Of a stretch of DNA of 64,000 bases, positions 36,307 to 44,762 are shown piece after piece. The translations under genes were made by a program, and so were the position numbers. Below the pieces are notes generated by a model, which saw only the letters and a list, made by a program, of their open reading frames with translations, was not told the DNA's origin and searched no databases. The stretch's first letter is position 1; every line of letters begins with the position of its first letter. Origin of the DNA: Anaeromicrobium sediminis (lineage in GTDB: Bacteria; Bacillota; Clostridia; Peptostreptococcales; Thermotaleaceae); assembly GCF_002270055.1 (NCBI RefSeq), contig NZ_NIBG01000002.1, positions 62,001 to 126,000 of the forward strand. The letters are read 5' to 3'.

Positions 36307-37476
36307 ATGAAGAAAATGATGAATGATAACAAATATAAAATAGGTGTATATGGAGTAGCTGTACTTATAATGGTCATAGTGGGATTTATGAATTTGGGCA
36401 GTGAGTATTATGATAGGGCCTTAGCGAAAAGGGGAGAGACTGTGGATGCTAGGGTAATAAAGATGTATTTGGATGATAGGGATGATAAGGAATCTACTAG
36501 GAGTTATAGGACTCAGGAGTTTGAGGTGGAAATAACTAGTGCAGGACATAAGGGCGAGACTTATGTTATGAGAAATACTATAGAAGTGATGGATGTATAT
36601 AATATAGAGGTTGAAGTGGGAGAGAATATAGTTCTTACTTTGATGGAGGATGAGAATAAGAAGGTGGAGAATCTTCATATTTATGATAAGTCTAGGGAAA
36701 TATACATATATTTATTTGTCTGTTTCTTCTTTGTAATTCTATTGGTTATAGGAGGAAAAAGTGGAGTTAAATCCATATTTACCTTAATATTTACAGGTTT
36801 TATGATAGTGAAACTTTTAATTCCACTAATATTAAAGGGGTATAATCCTATACTTATTACTGTACTTGTTTGTAGCGTTATAATAGCCATAACTCTTTTA
36901 ATAATAGGAGATATGAGTAAAAAGACCTTATCAGCTATTATAGGAACCCTAGGTGGAGTTATAGTGGCTGGAGTACTTGCTATGATTGTAGGTAATCTAT
37001 GTAAGATAACAGGTCTTGCAGATGAGGACATTCAGTCTTTAGTTTATATGACTAAAAATTATAATATGAATTTTAAGGGCATATTATTTTCTGCCATAAT
37101 CATAGGGGCATTAGGTGCTGTAATGGATGTGAGTATATCCATAGCATCATCCATGTTTGAGATAAAGAGTATTAAACCAGATATTAAGAAGGGGAGTTTA
37201 TTTAAATCTGGTATGAATATAGGTAAAGATATTATGGGATCTATGGCTAATACTTTAATATTAGCTTATACAGGTGGAGCCATGCAGCTTATGCTATTTT
37301 TCTTAGCATCAGGTGCAACTACTAAGGAAATAGTCAATCTGGAAATGGCCGCTGTAGAAATTATAAGGGCTCTATCGGGAAGTGTGGGGCTAGCTGCAAC
37401 CATTCCTATTACAGCTATAAGTGTGATTCTAATAGACGATTTTTTGAAAGATAAAAAGAATAATAAAAAGAAGTAA
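36307..37476 (+). CDS. YibE/F-family membrane protein
   Basis: 389 residues. One N-terminal helix (IGVYGVAVLIMVIVGFMNL), an extracytoplasmic domain of about 100 residues, then about seven helices with the family signatures LLIPLILKGYNPILIT, IIGTLGGVIVAGVLA, GALGAVMDVSISIASSMFE and IMGSMANTLILAYTGG. YibE/F proteins are multipass membrane proteins of unknown substrate, sometimes placed beside metal or stress genes. The ATG at 36307 is chosen (AAAGGA 9 bp away) over an in-frame TTG six bases earlier. Confidence 0.88.
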   Translation: MKKMMNDNKYKIGVYGVAVLIMVIVGFMNLGSEYYDRALAKRGETVDARVIKMYLDDRDDKESTRSYRTQEFEVEITSAGHKGETYVMRNTIEVMDVYNIEVEVGENIVLTLMEDENKKVENLHIYDKSREIYIYLFVCFFFVILLVIGGKSGVKSIFTLIFTGFMIVKLLIPLILKGYNPILITVLVCSVIIAITLLIIGDMSKKTLSAIIGTLGGVIVAGVLAMIVGNLCKITGLADEDIQSLVYMTKNYNMNFKGILFSAIIIGALGAVMDVSISIASSMFEIKSIKPDIKKGSLFKSGMNIGKDIMGSMANTLILAYTGGAMQLMLFFLASGATTKEIVNLEMAAVEIIRALSGSVGLAATIPITAISVILIDDFLKDKKNNKKK

Positions 37477-37515
37477 TACTAAAACTCCTAGATTAAATCT
37501 AGGGGTTTTAGTATT
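37475..37515 (+). terminator. Terminator of the YibE/F gene
   Basis: AATACTAAAACTCCTAGATT / AATCTAGGGGTTTTAGTATT, a long near-perfect stem starting within the stop codon. Confidence 0.82.
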
Positions 37516-37621
37516 AAATTATATATTTTTTCTGTTAAACCTTTGTAAATCTTTCGTAACTACTTTTATGACTAAAAGGAGTACACTAGAGTTAAGATAA
37601 AGCTAGGAGGCGAAAGAAAAA

Positions 37622-39073
37622 ATGTTGCGAGATAAAGTGCTAAAAATTATGGCAGTTGCCATGCTAGGGGGAGTCCTTTTATTTACTACAGCTTGTGGAA
37701 GTACTAAAATAACGGCCAGTATTTCGGCAGTTTCAACAGAGAAAGGTAAAGTAATAAATGAAAATATAAATATAGATAAACCCTATATAAAAGTTAATGG
37801 GAATTCTATTAAATTAGAGGGACTATCTGATGAAAATGTACAATCAAAGATTAATAACCATATAAAATATGAGTTAGAGGACTATATTAATTTAAAAGTA
37901 CAGGATGAAAAATATATTTATGATGAATTTAATAAGGATGATAAGGACTATGAACCTAAAGAAGTTAAAGTAACCACTAAGAGCACATACAATAAAGACA
38001 ATATATTATCTGTTGTGACTCATATTAATACGAGAGAAAGTGCAAATTATTCTTATGAAATTAAGAATACTTACAACATAGATTTAAAAACTGGACAAAA
38101 TATTGAATTAGATAAGTTGTTTAAAAACAAGAATTATGTAGATGTTATACAAAAATATGTTGAAGATGAAATAGCTAAAAATCCAGAAGATTACAATACT
38201 AGTAGTGTGAATAATTCATTAAGACGAGATTATTACTTAGAAAAGGACAACCTTGTAATAGTATTTAAACCAGGAATGATAGCATCTTATAGTAAGGGGA
38301 ATAGGGAATTTAAAATTCCTATTAAAAGTTTTGGAGATGATTTTAGTACTGATATTAAAATAGAAAGTTCAGCTGTAATTGTAGATAGAAAGCAAATAGC
38401 AATAGACGATAGGAGTTTAAAAAGTATTGTAAATATTCCTGTTATAAAGGATATAAAACTAAACATAGAGGGTGTAGATTATAAAGAAATACAAGATAAT
38501 CTAAATAATTTATTTGAAAAGGAAGCAATGGAGTTTAGGGAAGAAATGTACGAAGATGCTAAAGTTGCCATGGAAGAGTCTGAAAAAATAGGGTATAAGT
38601 TAAGACCATATGTGGCAAATGTGACCTTTGATGAAAAATATAATAAGGGAAATTTACTTAGTATATATACTGTTTACTATACTTATACAGGTGGTGCCCA
38701 TGGAAATCACCAAGATGTGGCTTATAATGTGGATTTAACTAACGGGAAAATATTAAAATTAAATGATATATTTAAAAATGAAGTAGATTATAAAAAAGTA
38801 ATCAATGATGAAATCAATAAGCAAATAAGAGAAATACAGGAACAAGCAAAGGCTGAGGGTATAAGTAGGGGTGAAAAAGTAGAAGATATTTATTTACCAC
38901 ATAGGGGCTTTAAATCCATAAGAGATGATCATGGATTCTACTTTAAGGATGATTCTATAGTTATATACTTTGATTTGTATGAAATTGGTCCTTATGCGGC
39001 AGGAATAATAGAATTTCCTATAAAAATTTCAAATATAGGGGATAGTCTAAAAGATGAATATGTTATAAAATAG
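37622..39073 (+). CDS. Lipoprotein with duplicated DUF4163/DUF3298 (RsiV/PdaC-like) domains
   Basis: 483 residues. Lipobox LFTTAC near residues 20-25 after a hydrophobic stretch marks a lipoprotein. The body has two DUF4163-DUF3298 cassettes: one around INIDKPYIKVNG to FKIPIKSFGD, the other around SIVNIPVIKDIKLNIEGVDY through YTYTGGAHGNHQDVAYNVDL and LKLNDIFKNE. Relatives include the lysozyme-binding anti-sigma factor RsiV and the PdaC N-terminal region, so a sensing or cell-wall-binding role is plausible, but no sigma factor or enzyme is adjacent. AGGAGG precedes the ATG by 11 bp. Confidence 0.82.
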   Translation: MLRDKVLKIMAVAMLGGVLLFTTACGSTKITASISAVSTEKGKVINENINIDKPYIKVNGNSIKLEGLSDENVQSKINNHIKYELEDYINLKVQDEKYIYDEFNKDDKDYEPKEVKVTTKSTYNKDNILSVVTHINTRESANYSYEIKNTYNIDLKTGQNIELDKLFKNKNYVDVIQKYVEDEIAKNPEDYNTSSVNNSLRRDYYLEKDNLVIVFKPGMIASYSKGNREFKIPIKSFGDDFSTDIKIESSAVIVDRKQIAIDDRSLKSIVNIPVIKDIKLNIEGVDYKEIQDNLNNLFEKEAMEFREEMYEDAKVAMEESEKIGYKLRPYVANVTFDEKYNKGNLLSIYTVYYTYTGGAHGNHQDVAYNVDLTNGKILKLNDIFKNEVDYKKVINDEINKQIREIQEQAKAEGISRGEKVEDIYLPHRGFKSIRDDHGFYFKDDSIVIYFDLYEIGPYAAGIIEFPIKISNIGDSLKDEYVIK

Positions 39074-39102
39074 ACCTAGATTTATTCTAGGTCTTATTTT
39101 TT
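39072..39102 (+). terminator. Terminator of the DUF3298 lipoprotein gene
   Basis: AGACCTAGA-TTTAT-TCTAGGTCT followed by TATTTTTT. Confidence 0.88.
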
Positions 39103-39190
39103 GATGAAATCATTTGAATAATACCAATGGACATAACTCATCCTATTAAAAAAGTAATGAGAGAAAATATAATAGTAAAAGGAGTAGAAG

Positions 39191-39829
39191 ATGAGAAGAC
39201 GAAAGAAAAAGGGAGCAGATTTAAAGCTACTTAGTTATGAAGAGTATGTAGTAGTAAATGCAGAGGACTATAAGGGAAGATGGAGAGATTATTTTGGAAA
39301 TGATAATCCAATATATATAGAAATCGGTACGGGCAGAGGACAGTTTATAACTACTTGGGCTAAAAATAATCCTCATATAAACTTTATTGCTATGGAAATG
39401 AAGGAAGAAGTTCTTTTAAAGGCCGTTGAAAAATCCCATGAAGCTAATTCTAAAAACATTGCCTTTCTATGGAAGGATGCTAATAAATTAGAAGAGTATT
39501 TTAATGAAAATGAGTTAAGCAGAATTTTTATAAATTTCTGTGACCCATGGCCTAAAAAGAGATGGGCAAAAAGAAGATTAACTCATCATAGCTTTTTAAA
39601 TATGTACAAGACCCTATTAAAAGAAAGTGGAGAAGTACATTTTAAAACAGATAATGAAAAACTATTTGAATTTTCATTGAATGAATTTGCAGGAGCAGAT
39701 TGGAAACTGAAGAATATTTCTTTAGATTTACATAATAGCGAATTTGAAGAAAATATTACTACAGAGTATGAGGACAAGTTTGTGGCTCAAGGTCTTAAAA
39801 TATACAGATTAGAAGGTATGGCTAAATAA
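39191..39829 (+). CDS. trmB: tRNA (guanine-N7-)-methyltransferase TrmB
   Basis: 212 residues, normal for the family. SAM-binding motif EIGTGRGQF, AMEMKEE for motif II, and the TrmB signature NFCDPWPKKRWAKRRLTH; the C-terminal TTEYEDKF and GLKIYRLEG are also typical. It methylates G46 of the variable loop in many tRNAs. Monocistronic, with terminator at the stop. Confidence 0.95.
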   Translation: MRRRKKKGADLKLLSYEEYVVVNAEDYKGRWRDYFGNDNPIYIEIGTGRGQFITTWAKNNPHINFIAMEMKEEVLLKAVEKSHEANSKNIAFLWKDANKLEEYFNENELSRIFINFCDPWPKKRWAKRRLTHHSFLNMYKTLLKESGEVHFKTDNEKLFEFSLNEFAGADWKLKNISLDLHNSEFEENITTEYEDKFVAQGLKIYRLEGMAK

Positions 39830-39869
39830 GAAAAGGTTATCTATTTTGATAACCTTCTCTTATTTTTTT
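39828..39869 (+). terminator. Terminator of trmB
   Basis: AAGAAAAGGTTATC-TATTTT-GATAACCTTCTCTT followed by ATTTTTTT. Confidence 0.92.
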
Positions 39870-39870
39870 G

Positions 39871-40076
39871 TAAGCTAATGGTATGTGAACTTACTTCAGT
39901 CATATAAATAAAAAATATTTTATAAGGTAAGTCACTATCAGACTAAATAGTGTGAATCTTATAAGTAGGGTAGAAGGTTCACAATTGTTTACAGCAGAGG
40001 ATGTTCTGATGTTCCACCTTCTAAAAAATTTTCATTTATATTCCTTTGTAAGTAGCTAAAGTTTATTGAGTTTGAA
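39871..40076 (+). repeat. Dispersed structured intergenic element, copy 6
   Basis: Begins immediately after the trmB terminator. Arms TTACTT...ATATAAATAAAAAATATTTTATAAGGT-type against ACCTTCTAAAAAATTTTCATTTATAT...GTAAGTA; note ATAAAT/ATTTAT where copies 3 and 4 have AATGA/TCATT. Inner hairpin GTGAATC...GGTTCAC present. Ends in GTTTATTGAGTTTGAA. Confidence 0.88.
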
Positions 40077-40080
40077 AAAA

Positions 40081-40108
40081 TAAACCCCAAACCCTAAACT
40101 CTAAACCT
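40081..40108 (+). repeat. Four degenerate 7-bp tandem units (TAAACCC type)
   Basis: TAAACCC, CAAACCC, TAAACTC, TAAACCT in tandem, right after dispersed element copy 6 and before the sigma-54 activator promoter. Superficially telomere-like; in a bacterium more likely a slippage product or a binding-site cluster. Confidence 0.6.
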
Positions 40109-40206
40109 TGTGAGAACTTTAGTATGTTATTTAATAAAACTAAATTTATAAATGAGATTCGGATTTCATAAGTATATATATATTTCCCAGGCAAAGATAG
40201 GGATTG

Positions 40207-40215
40207 TGATATAAT
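40207..40215 (+). promoter_or_regulatory. Extended -10 promoter of the sigma-54 activator gene
   Basis: TGATATAAT, an extended -10 box, 26 bp before the chosen start. The ATG at 40214, in frame with the gene, lies inside this box, so it is not the real start. The rest of 40109-40206 shows no other feature. Confidence 0.55.
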
Positions 40216-40240
40216 GGAAAAAAGAAAGGGTGGAGTGGTC

Positions 40241-41956
40241 ATGATAGAAGAGAGAAGACGAGTGGTAATATCTAATAAAAAAGGTATTCATGCAAGGACT
40301 GCTGCAATGATAACTTCATTTGTAAATAATATTAGGACAAAGTATAATGTGAAATTATATATTCAAAAGGAGAATGATGAAAGTAGACTCCCTCTTGCTA
40401 ATATGTTAACTTTAGCTGCTTTAAGAATTAAAAAAGGTGATGTATTATATGTAATTGCAGAGGGAAAAAATGGAAAAGAGGCTATTGAAGAGATTAGCAA
40501 CTATATATCTGGCGAGATAGATCAAAGGGTAAATAATATAGATGAAATAGATAAATTATTAGAAGAGCATACCATAAATATTACTAGTGAGTTAAAATCC
40601 ATAAGGGAGATTAAAAATAAATTTGGAAGTATATTAAATCACATGGGTGATGGGATTTGCCTTATGGATAATAGAGGTATAATAACATATTTAAATCCAG
40701 CCTATGAAAATATATTTAATATTAAAAAAAACGATCTAATAGGACGTGATGTAAAAAAAGTCTGTCCAAGTAGACCAAGCATAGGTTTATTAGATACTAA
40801 AGAAAAGATAATAGATATTTTAATAAGGGGAAAGGATGGGAAAAGAATACTATCTAGTTCAGTCCCCATATTCGCCCAAAATAAATTTAAGGGTGTAATA
40901 ACTACTTATAAGGATGTGACAGAATTAGAGGAAGTAATTCAAAGACTCCATAAGGCAGAAGAAAAGATTAAATATTATGAAGAAGAACTTAATAAAAATA
41001 ATTATGTGGACGAAGCCTTTAATATAATCATAGGTAATAGTTCTCTTTTAAAGGACGTGAAAAGATTAGCCTCTAAGGCCGCTAGAACCTCTGTTAATGT
41101 AATGATTAGGGGAGAAAGTGGTACTGGAAAGGAATTGGTGGCTAAGGCTATACATGGAGCTAGTAAAAGAAAGGAAGAAGCCTTTATTAAAGTGAATTGT
41201 GCTGCCATACCGGAGAATTTATTAGAAAGTGAATTATTTGGATACGAAAAGGGAGCATTTACAGGAGCTGCTAAAAGAAAGATAGGTAAGTTTGAGCTGG
41301 CAAATGGTGGGACTTTGTTTTTAGATGAAATAGGAGAAATAAATTATAATCTCCAAGCTAAACTTTTAAGGGCTATACAAGAAAAGGAAATAGAGCGTCT
41401 TGGTGGTAATGAAGTGATCAAGATAGATATTAAAATAATCTGTGCCACAAATAGAAATTTAGAAGATATGGTAAATAATCATGAGTTTAGGGAAGATTTG
41501 TATTATAGATTAAATGTAATTCCCATTGTATTACCACCCCTTAGAAATAGAAAAGAGGATATTGGATTATTAGCAGAACATTTTGTAGAAAAAATTTGTA
41601 AGGAAGAGGGAATGGATGGAAAACAAATATCTAGGCATGTCTTAAGTCATCTAAAGGAATATTGCTGGCCAGGAAATATTAGGGAATTGGAAAATATTAT
41701 TACAAGAGCTATAACCTTAAGTGATAGTGAACAGATAGATGTGGATACTTTTCCTAGTTACATGAAGAATGAGAAAAGAAAAAATGATGGGTTGATAAAT
41801 TTTATCAATGGAGATTTGGCTAGAATGGAAGAATATGACAGAGAAATAGTAAGGTTAGCTTTGAAAAAGCACAAAAGTTTCAATAAAGCAGCCAAGGCCT
41901 TAGGTCTTACCCATAGAACCATATCATTAAAGGCTAAAAAATATAATTTAATTTAG
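40241..41956 (+). CDS. Sigma-54-dependent activator with HPr-like and PAS domains (dha regulator)
   Basis: 571 residues in order: HPr-like domain (1-90; NKKGIHARTAAM keeps the phospho-accepting histidine), PAS domain (130-240; MGDGICLMDNRGIITYLNPA), AAA+ activator domain (265-500; GESGTGKELVAKAIH, GAFTGA for sigma-54 contact, FLDEIGEI), and a C-terminal Fis-type helix-turn-helix (HKSFNKAAKALGLTHRTISL). GGGTGGAG precedes the ATG. It is followed by a -24/-12 promoter and the HPr-dhaKLM operon, which it very probably controls, with the HPr-like domain a candidate sensor of phosphotransfer state. Confidence 0.9.
   Translation: MIEERRRVVISNKKGIHARTAAMITSFVNNIRTKYNVKLYIQKENDESRLPLANMLTLAALRIKKGDVLYVIAEGKNGKEAIEEISNYISGEIDQRVNNIDEIDKLLEEHTINITSELKSIREIKNKFGSILNHMGDGICLMDNRGIITYLNPAYENIFNIKKNDLIGRDVKKVCPSRPSIGLLDTKEKIIDILIRGKDGKRILSSSVPIFAQNKFKGVITTYKDVTELEEVIQRLHKAEEKIKYYEEELNKNNYVDEAFNIIIGNSSLLKDVKRLASKAARTSVNVMIRGESGTGKELVAKAIHGASKRKEEAFIKVNCAAIPENLLESELFGYEKGAFTGAAKRKIGKFELANGGTLFLDEIGEINYNLQAKLLRAIQEKEIERLGGNEVIKIDIKIICATNRNLEDMVNNHEFREDLYYRLNVIPIVLPPLRNRKEDIGLLAEHFVEKICKEEGMDGKQISRHVLSHLKEYCWPGNIRELENIITRAITLSDSEQIDVDTFPSYMKNEKRKNDGLINFINGDLARMEEYDREIVRLALKKHKSFNKAAKALGLTHRTISLKAKKYNLI
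41792..41808. promoter_or_regulatory. Palindromic site inside the activator gene (candidate upstream activating site)
   Basis: TTGATAAATTTTATCAA within the 3' coding part of the activator. The same palindrome recurs at 41962 and 41982 ahead of the sigma-54 promoter. Confidence 0.5.
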
Positions 41957-41961
41957 AATGT

Positions 41962-41998
41962 TTGATAAATTTTATCTTGGGTTGATAAAATTTATCAA
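41962..41998. promoter_or_regulatory. Two tandem palindromes, candidate activator binding sites (and possible terminator)
   Basis: TTGATAAATTTTATC (41962-41976) and TTGATAAAATTTATCAA (41982-41998), 20 bp apart centre to centre, about 120 bp upstream of the -24 element: the expected place for an enhancer-binding protein. The second is followed by CTTTTTTTATTT, so the pair may also end the activator transcript. Confidence 0.65.
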
Positions 41999-42115
41999 CT
42001 TTTTTTATTTATATACATGTATAAGAGAGAGCATATTAAGGGGTAAAGTAAAATATAATGCCTAGAAGGATTGAAATAACTTACATATAGAAGTGGATAA
42101 AGAAAAAAGATGAAA

Positions 42116-42132
42116 TTGGCATGTGGTTTGCA
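42116..42132 (+). promoter_or_regulatory. Sigma-54 (-24/-12) promoter of the HPr-dhaKLM operon
   Basis: TTGGCATG, four bases, TTTGCA: GG at 42118-42119 and GC at 42130-42131 have the exact 10-bp gap needed by sigma-54. It implies transcription starting near 42143 and a leader of about 100 nt before the HPr gene. The leader contains TTTCCCTTTAGGGAAA, a short hairpin. Confidence 0.88.
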
Positions 42133-42241
42133 TTACATATTAACGACAATGAATTTCCCTTTAGGGAAAACGTTATCTATAAATAGAATGTGAAAAAGAT
42201 AAAAAAATGAAGGAATATGGAAAAAAATAGGAGGAAAAGAA

Positions 42242-42505
42242 ATGGTAAAGAGAGAAGTAATAGTTAAGGAAAAGAATGGATTACATGCAAGACCAGCAGG
42301 AATTGTAGTTAAGGAATGTAGTCAATTTAAAAGTACTATAGAAATTGAATATAAGGGAAAGAAGATAAATGCTAAAAGCATAATGGGTGTTATGGCTCTA
42401 GGCGTTAAAGAGAATGAAGCTATAACTATTATGGCAAATGGTGAAGATGAAGAATTGGCAGTAAAGGCATTAGTTAGTTTAGTTGAATCTAATTTTGGAC
42501 TTTAA
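42242..42505 (+). CDS. HPr-family phosphocarrier protein of the dha operon
   Basis: 87 residues: NGLHARPAG with the active histidine near 15, and NAKSIMGVMALG with a serine at the usual regulatory position. It carries phosphate from PEP/enzyme I. In many bacteria DhaM carries a fused HPr domain; here DhaM is EIIA-only and this separate HPr probably feeds it, though a general ptsH role is not excluded. GGAGG precedes the ATG. First gene after the sigma-54 promoter. Confidence 0.9.
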   Translation: MVKREVIVKEKNGLHARPAGIVVKECSQFKSTIEIEYKGKKINAKSIMGVMALGVKENEAITIMANGEDEELAVKALVSLVESNFGL

Positions 42506-42573
42506 AGATTAACCTTATTATAATAGAAACCTTTAAGATTAAGTAACTATATTTAAAAGAGAGGGGATTAATT

Positions 42574-43566
42574 ATGAAAAAAATAATTAACCAAGTGGAA
42601 AATATCGTTGACGAAATGCTAAAAGGAATAGTTAAGGCTCACCCAGATCACTTAAAGAGAGTTGAAGGATTTAATGTTTTAGTTAGAAAGGATGCTCCAG
42701 TAGCTGGAAAGGTAGCTTTAATCAGTGGCGGTGGAAGTGGTCATGAACCATCCCATGGTGGATTTGTAGGAAGGGGTATGTTAGATGGTGCAGTAGCAGG
42801 AGAAGTATTCACATCACCTACTCCAGATCAAGTGTTTGAAGGTATTAAGGTCATTGACTCAGGTAAGGGAGTATTATTAATAATAAAGAATTATTCAGGA
42901 GACGTAATGAACTTTGAAATGGCAGCAGAAATGGCTGAAATGGAAGGCATTAAAGTTGATAAAGTTATTGTAAATGATGATGTGGCTGTTGAAAATAGTA
43001 CGTATACAACAGGTAGAAGAGGAGTTGCAGGAACTATATTTGTACATAAAATTGCAGGAGCTGCAGCTGAAGAAGGAATGGAATTATCAGAAGTTAAGAG
43101 AGTAGCAGAAAAGGTAATAGCTAATACGAGAACTATGGGAATGTCTTTAGGGCCATGTATAGTTCCAGCGGCAGGAAAGCCAAGCTTTGAGCTTGGAGAA
43201 GAGGAAATAGAGATGGGTCTTGGTATCCATGGAGAGCCTGGAACTCATAGAGAAAGTATTTCTAGTGCTGATGAAATTACTACTCATATGGTAGAAAAAA
43301 TATTAAGTGATATACCATTTGATGAAGGTCAAGAAGTGGCCGTATTAGTTAATGGACTAGGGGCTACTCCACTTATGGAATTATATATAGCAAATAGAAA
43401 AGTGGCTGAGTTATTAGAAGAGAGAAAGCTTAAGACTGTAAAAACTATAGTAGGAAACTTTATGACATCTCTTGAAATGCCAGGATTCTCAGTAAGTATT
43501 ATTAAATTAGATAAAGAGTTAAAAGAATTATTAGAAAAAACTGCAGATACACCTGCTTATAAATAA
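42574..43566 (+). CDS. dhaK: Dihydroxyacetone kinase, DhaK subunit
   Basis: 330 residues. GGGSGHEPSHGGFVGRGM, GEVFTSPTPDQ and the dihydroxyacetone-binding histidine in GLGIHGEPGTHR identify DhaK, which binds the sugar as a hemiaminal while DhaL supplies phosphate. Product is dihydroxyacetone phosphate for glycolysis. AGAGGGG precedes the ATG. The dhaK-dhaL gap contains a strong hairpin. Confidence 0.95.
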   Translation: MKKIINQVENIVDEMLKGIVKAHPDHLKRVEGFNVLVRKDAPVAGKVALISGGGSGHEPSHGGFVGRGMLDGAVAGEVFTSPTPDQVFEGIKVIDSGKGVLLIIKNYSGDVMNFEMAAEMAEMEGIKVDKVIVNDDVAVENSTYTTGRRGVAGTIFVHKIAGAAAEEGMELSEVKRVAEKVIANTRTMGMSLGPCIVPAAGKPSFELGEEEIEMGLGIHGEPGTHRESISSADEITTHMVEKILSDIPFDEGQEVAVLVNGLGATPLMELYIANRKVAELLEERKLKTVKTIVGNFMTSLEMPGFSVSIIKLDKELKELLEKTADTPAYK

Positions 43567-43567
43567 A

Positions 43568-43617
43568 AGTCTATTTACTATGAATTGGCCAAGTGTTAAA
43601 GACTTGGCCAATAGACT
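43568..43617 (+). other. Strong intercistronic hairpin between dhaK and dhaL
   Basis: Outer arms AGTCTATT / AATAGACT and inner arms TTGGCCAAGT / ACTTGGCCAA (43585-43594 with 43602-43611) make an 18-bp, partly interrupted stem with no U tail. It probably shapes mRNA processing or relative expression rather than ending transcription. Confidence 0.7.
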
Positions 43618-43645
43618 TAGTAATAAAAAAGGAGATGTTATTTTA

Positions 43646-44275
43646 ATGAATAAGGAAATGTTTTTAAAGGCATTAGAGCTTTTATCTGATAGAATAATAG
43701 ATAGTAAAGAATTATTAAATGATTTAGATACTCAAATAGGAGACTCAGACCATGGTTCAAACATGACCAGGGGATTTACTGAGGCTAAGAAGAAGATAGA
43801 TATGGTTAAGGATAAGGATTTTAGTACTATACTAAAGACCATAGCCATGACTTTAATCTCCACTGTAGGCGGAGCTTCAGGGCCACTATATGGAACAGCT
43901 TTCCTAAAAGCATCCATGTCAGTTAAGGATAGGGAAGTTTTGGTAGGAGAAGACTTTATAAAAATTCATGAAAATGTTATTAGTGGTATAAAGCAAAGAG
44001 GACATGCTGAACGTGGTCACAAGACCATGTTAGATGCCATTATTCCAGCCTATGAAGCTTTTAAAGAGAGTATAGAGGCAGGTGAAGATTTAAAGATAGC
44101 ATCCCAAAAGGCTACCGATGCAGCCAAGGAAGGTATGGAATATACTAAGGGGATTAAAGCTATTAAAGGAAGAGCAAGCTTCTTAGGAGATAGAAGTATA
44201 GGCCATGTGGATCCAGGTGCAACTTCTAGCTTCATTATAATAAATGCAATTAATGATGTGATAAAGGAAGGATAG
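43646..44275 (+). CDS. dhaL: Dihydroxyacetone kinase, DhaL subunit
   Basis: 209 residues. The nucleotide-binding motif DTQIGDSDHGSNMTRGF (Asp ligands for two magnesium ions) and GGASGPLYGTAFLKAS, HKTMLDAI and GHVDPGATS are diagnostic of DhaL. Its ADP stays bound and is rephosphorylated by DhaM. The ATG at 43646 is 11 bp after AAAAAGGAG; upstream codons overlap the hairpin and lack a ribosome site. Confidence 0.95.
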   Translation: MNKEMFLKALELLSDRIIDSKELLNDLDTQIGDSDHGSNMTRGFTEAKKKIDMVKDKDFSTILKTIAMTLISTVGGASGPLYGTAFLKASMSVKDREVLVGEDFIKIHENVISGIKQRGHAERGHKTMLDAIIPAYEAFKESIEAGEDLKIASQKATDAAKEGMEYTKGIKAIKGRASFLGDRSIGHVDPGATSSFIIINAINDVIKEG

Positions 44276-44286
44276 TGAATTAAAAA

Positions 44287-44682
44287 ATGGTAGGTATAGT
44301 TGTAGTATCACACAGTAATAAACTTGCAGAGGAAGTAATTAAAATAAGTATGCAGATGTGTCAATCAAATGAGCTTAAAATAGCAGCAGCTGGAGGAACT
44401 TTTGACAATAGGTTTGGAACAGATGCGAATAGAATTATGGAGGCAATTACTGAGGTAGATACAGGTGATGGCGTAGTTATATTGGTAGATTTAGGTAGTG
44501 CCATTATGAGTGCAGAGTTGGCCATAGAATTTCTAGGTGATGTGGTGGCTAAAAATGTACATATAGCTGACGCACCTATTGTGGAAGGGTCTATTGCTGC
44601 CGTAAGTCAAGCATCTATAGGAGCAACCCTACAGGAAGTAATAACTGCTGCTGAGGATGCTAAAAATTATCCAAAGAAATAA
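44287..44682 (+). CDS. dhaM: PTS-dependent dihydroxyacetone kinase phosphotransferase subunit DhaM (EIIA-type)
   Basis: 131 residues, an EIIA-Man-like domain only: VGIVVVSHSNKLAEEV with the phosphorylated histidine, GTDANRIMEAI, GVVILVDLGSAIMSAE and the C-terminal APIVEGSIAAVSQAS. It passes phosphate from HPr to DhaL-ADP. The 11-bp gap from dhaL and following terminator close the operon. Confidence 0.94.
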   Translation: MVGIVVVSHSNKLAEEVIKISMQMCQSNELKIAAAGGTFDNRFGTDANRIMEAITEVDTGDGVVILVDLGSAIMSAELAIEFLGDVVAKNVHIADAPIVEGSIAAVSQASIGATLQEVITAAEDAKNYPKK

Positions 44683-44686
44683 TTAG

Positions 44687-44721
44687 AAAGGGATATAACG
44701 AGAGTTATATCCCTTTTATTT
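44687..44721 (+). terminator. Terminator of the dha operon
   Basis: AAAGGGATATAAC-GAGA-GTTATATCCCTTT followed by TATTTTG. Confidence 0.9.
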
Positions 44722-44762
44722 TGTAGAAAACCATATCTATGTCTATGGTGTTTAAATGAAGA

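Noticed and set aside
9733-40076. Dispersed repeat as a known riboswitch in front of coregulated genes
   Set aside because: The downstream genes share no pathway (helicase, TerD, nucleotide-independent transporter, activator, synthetase), and no core of a riboswitch class that I know is visible. Kept only as an unnamed structured element.
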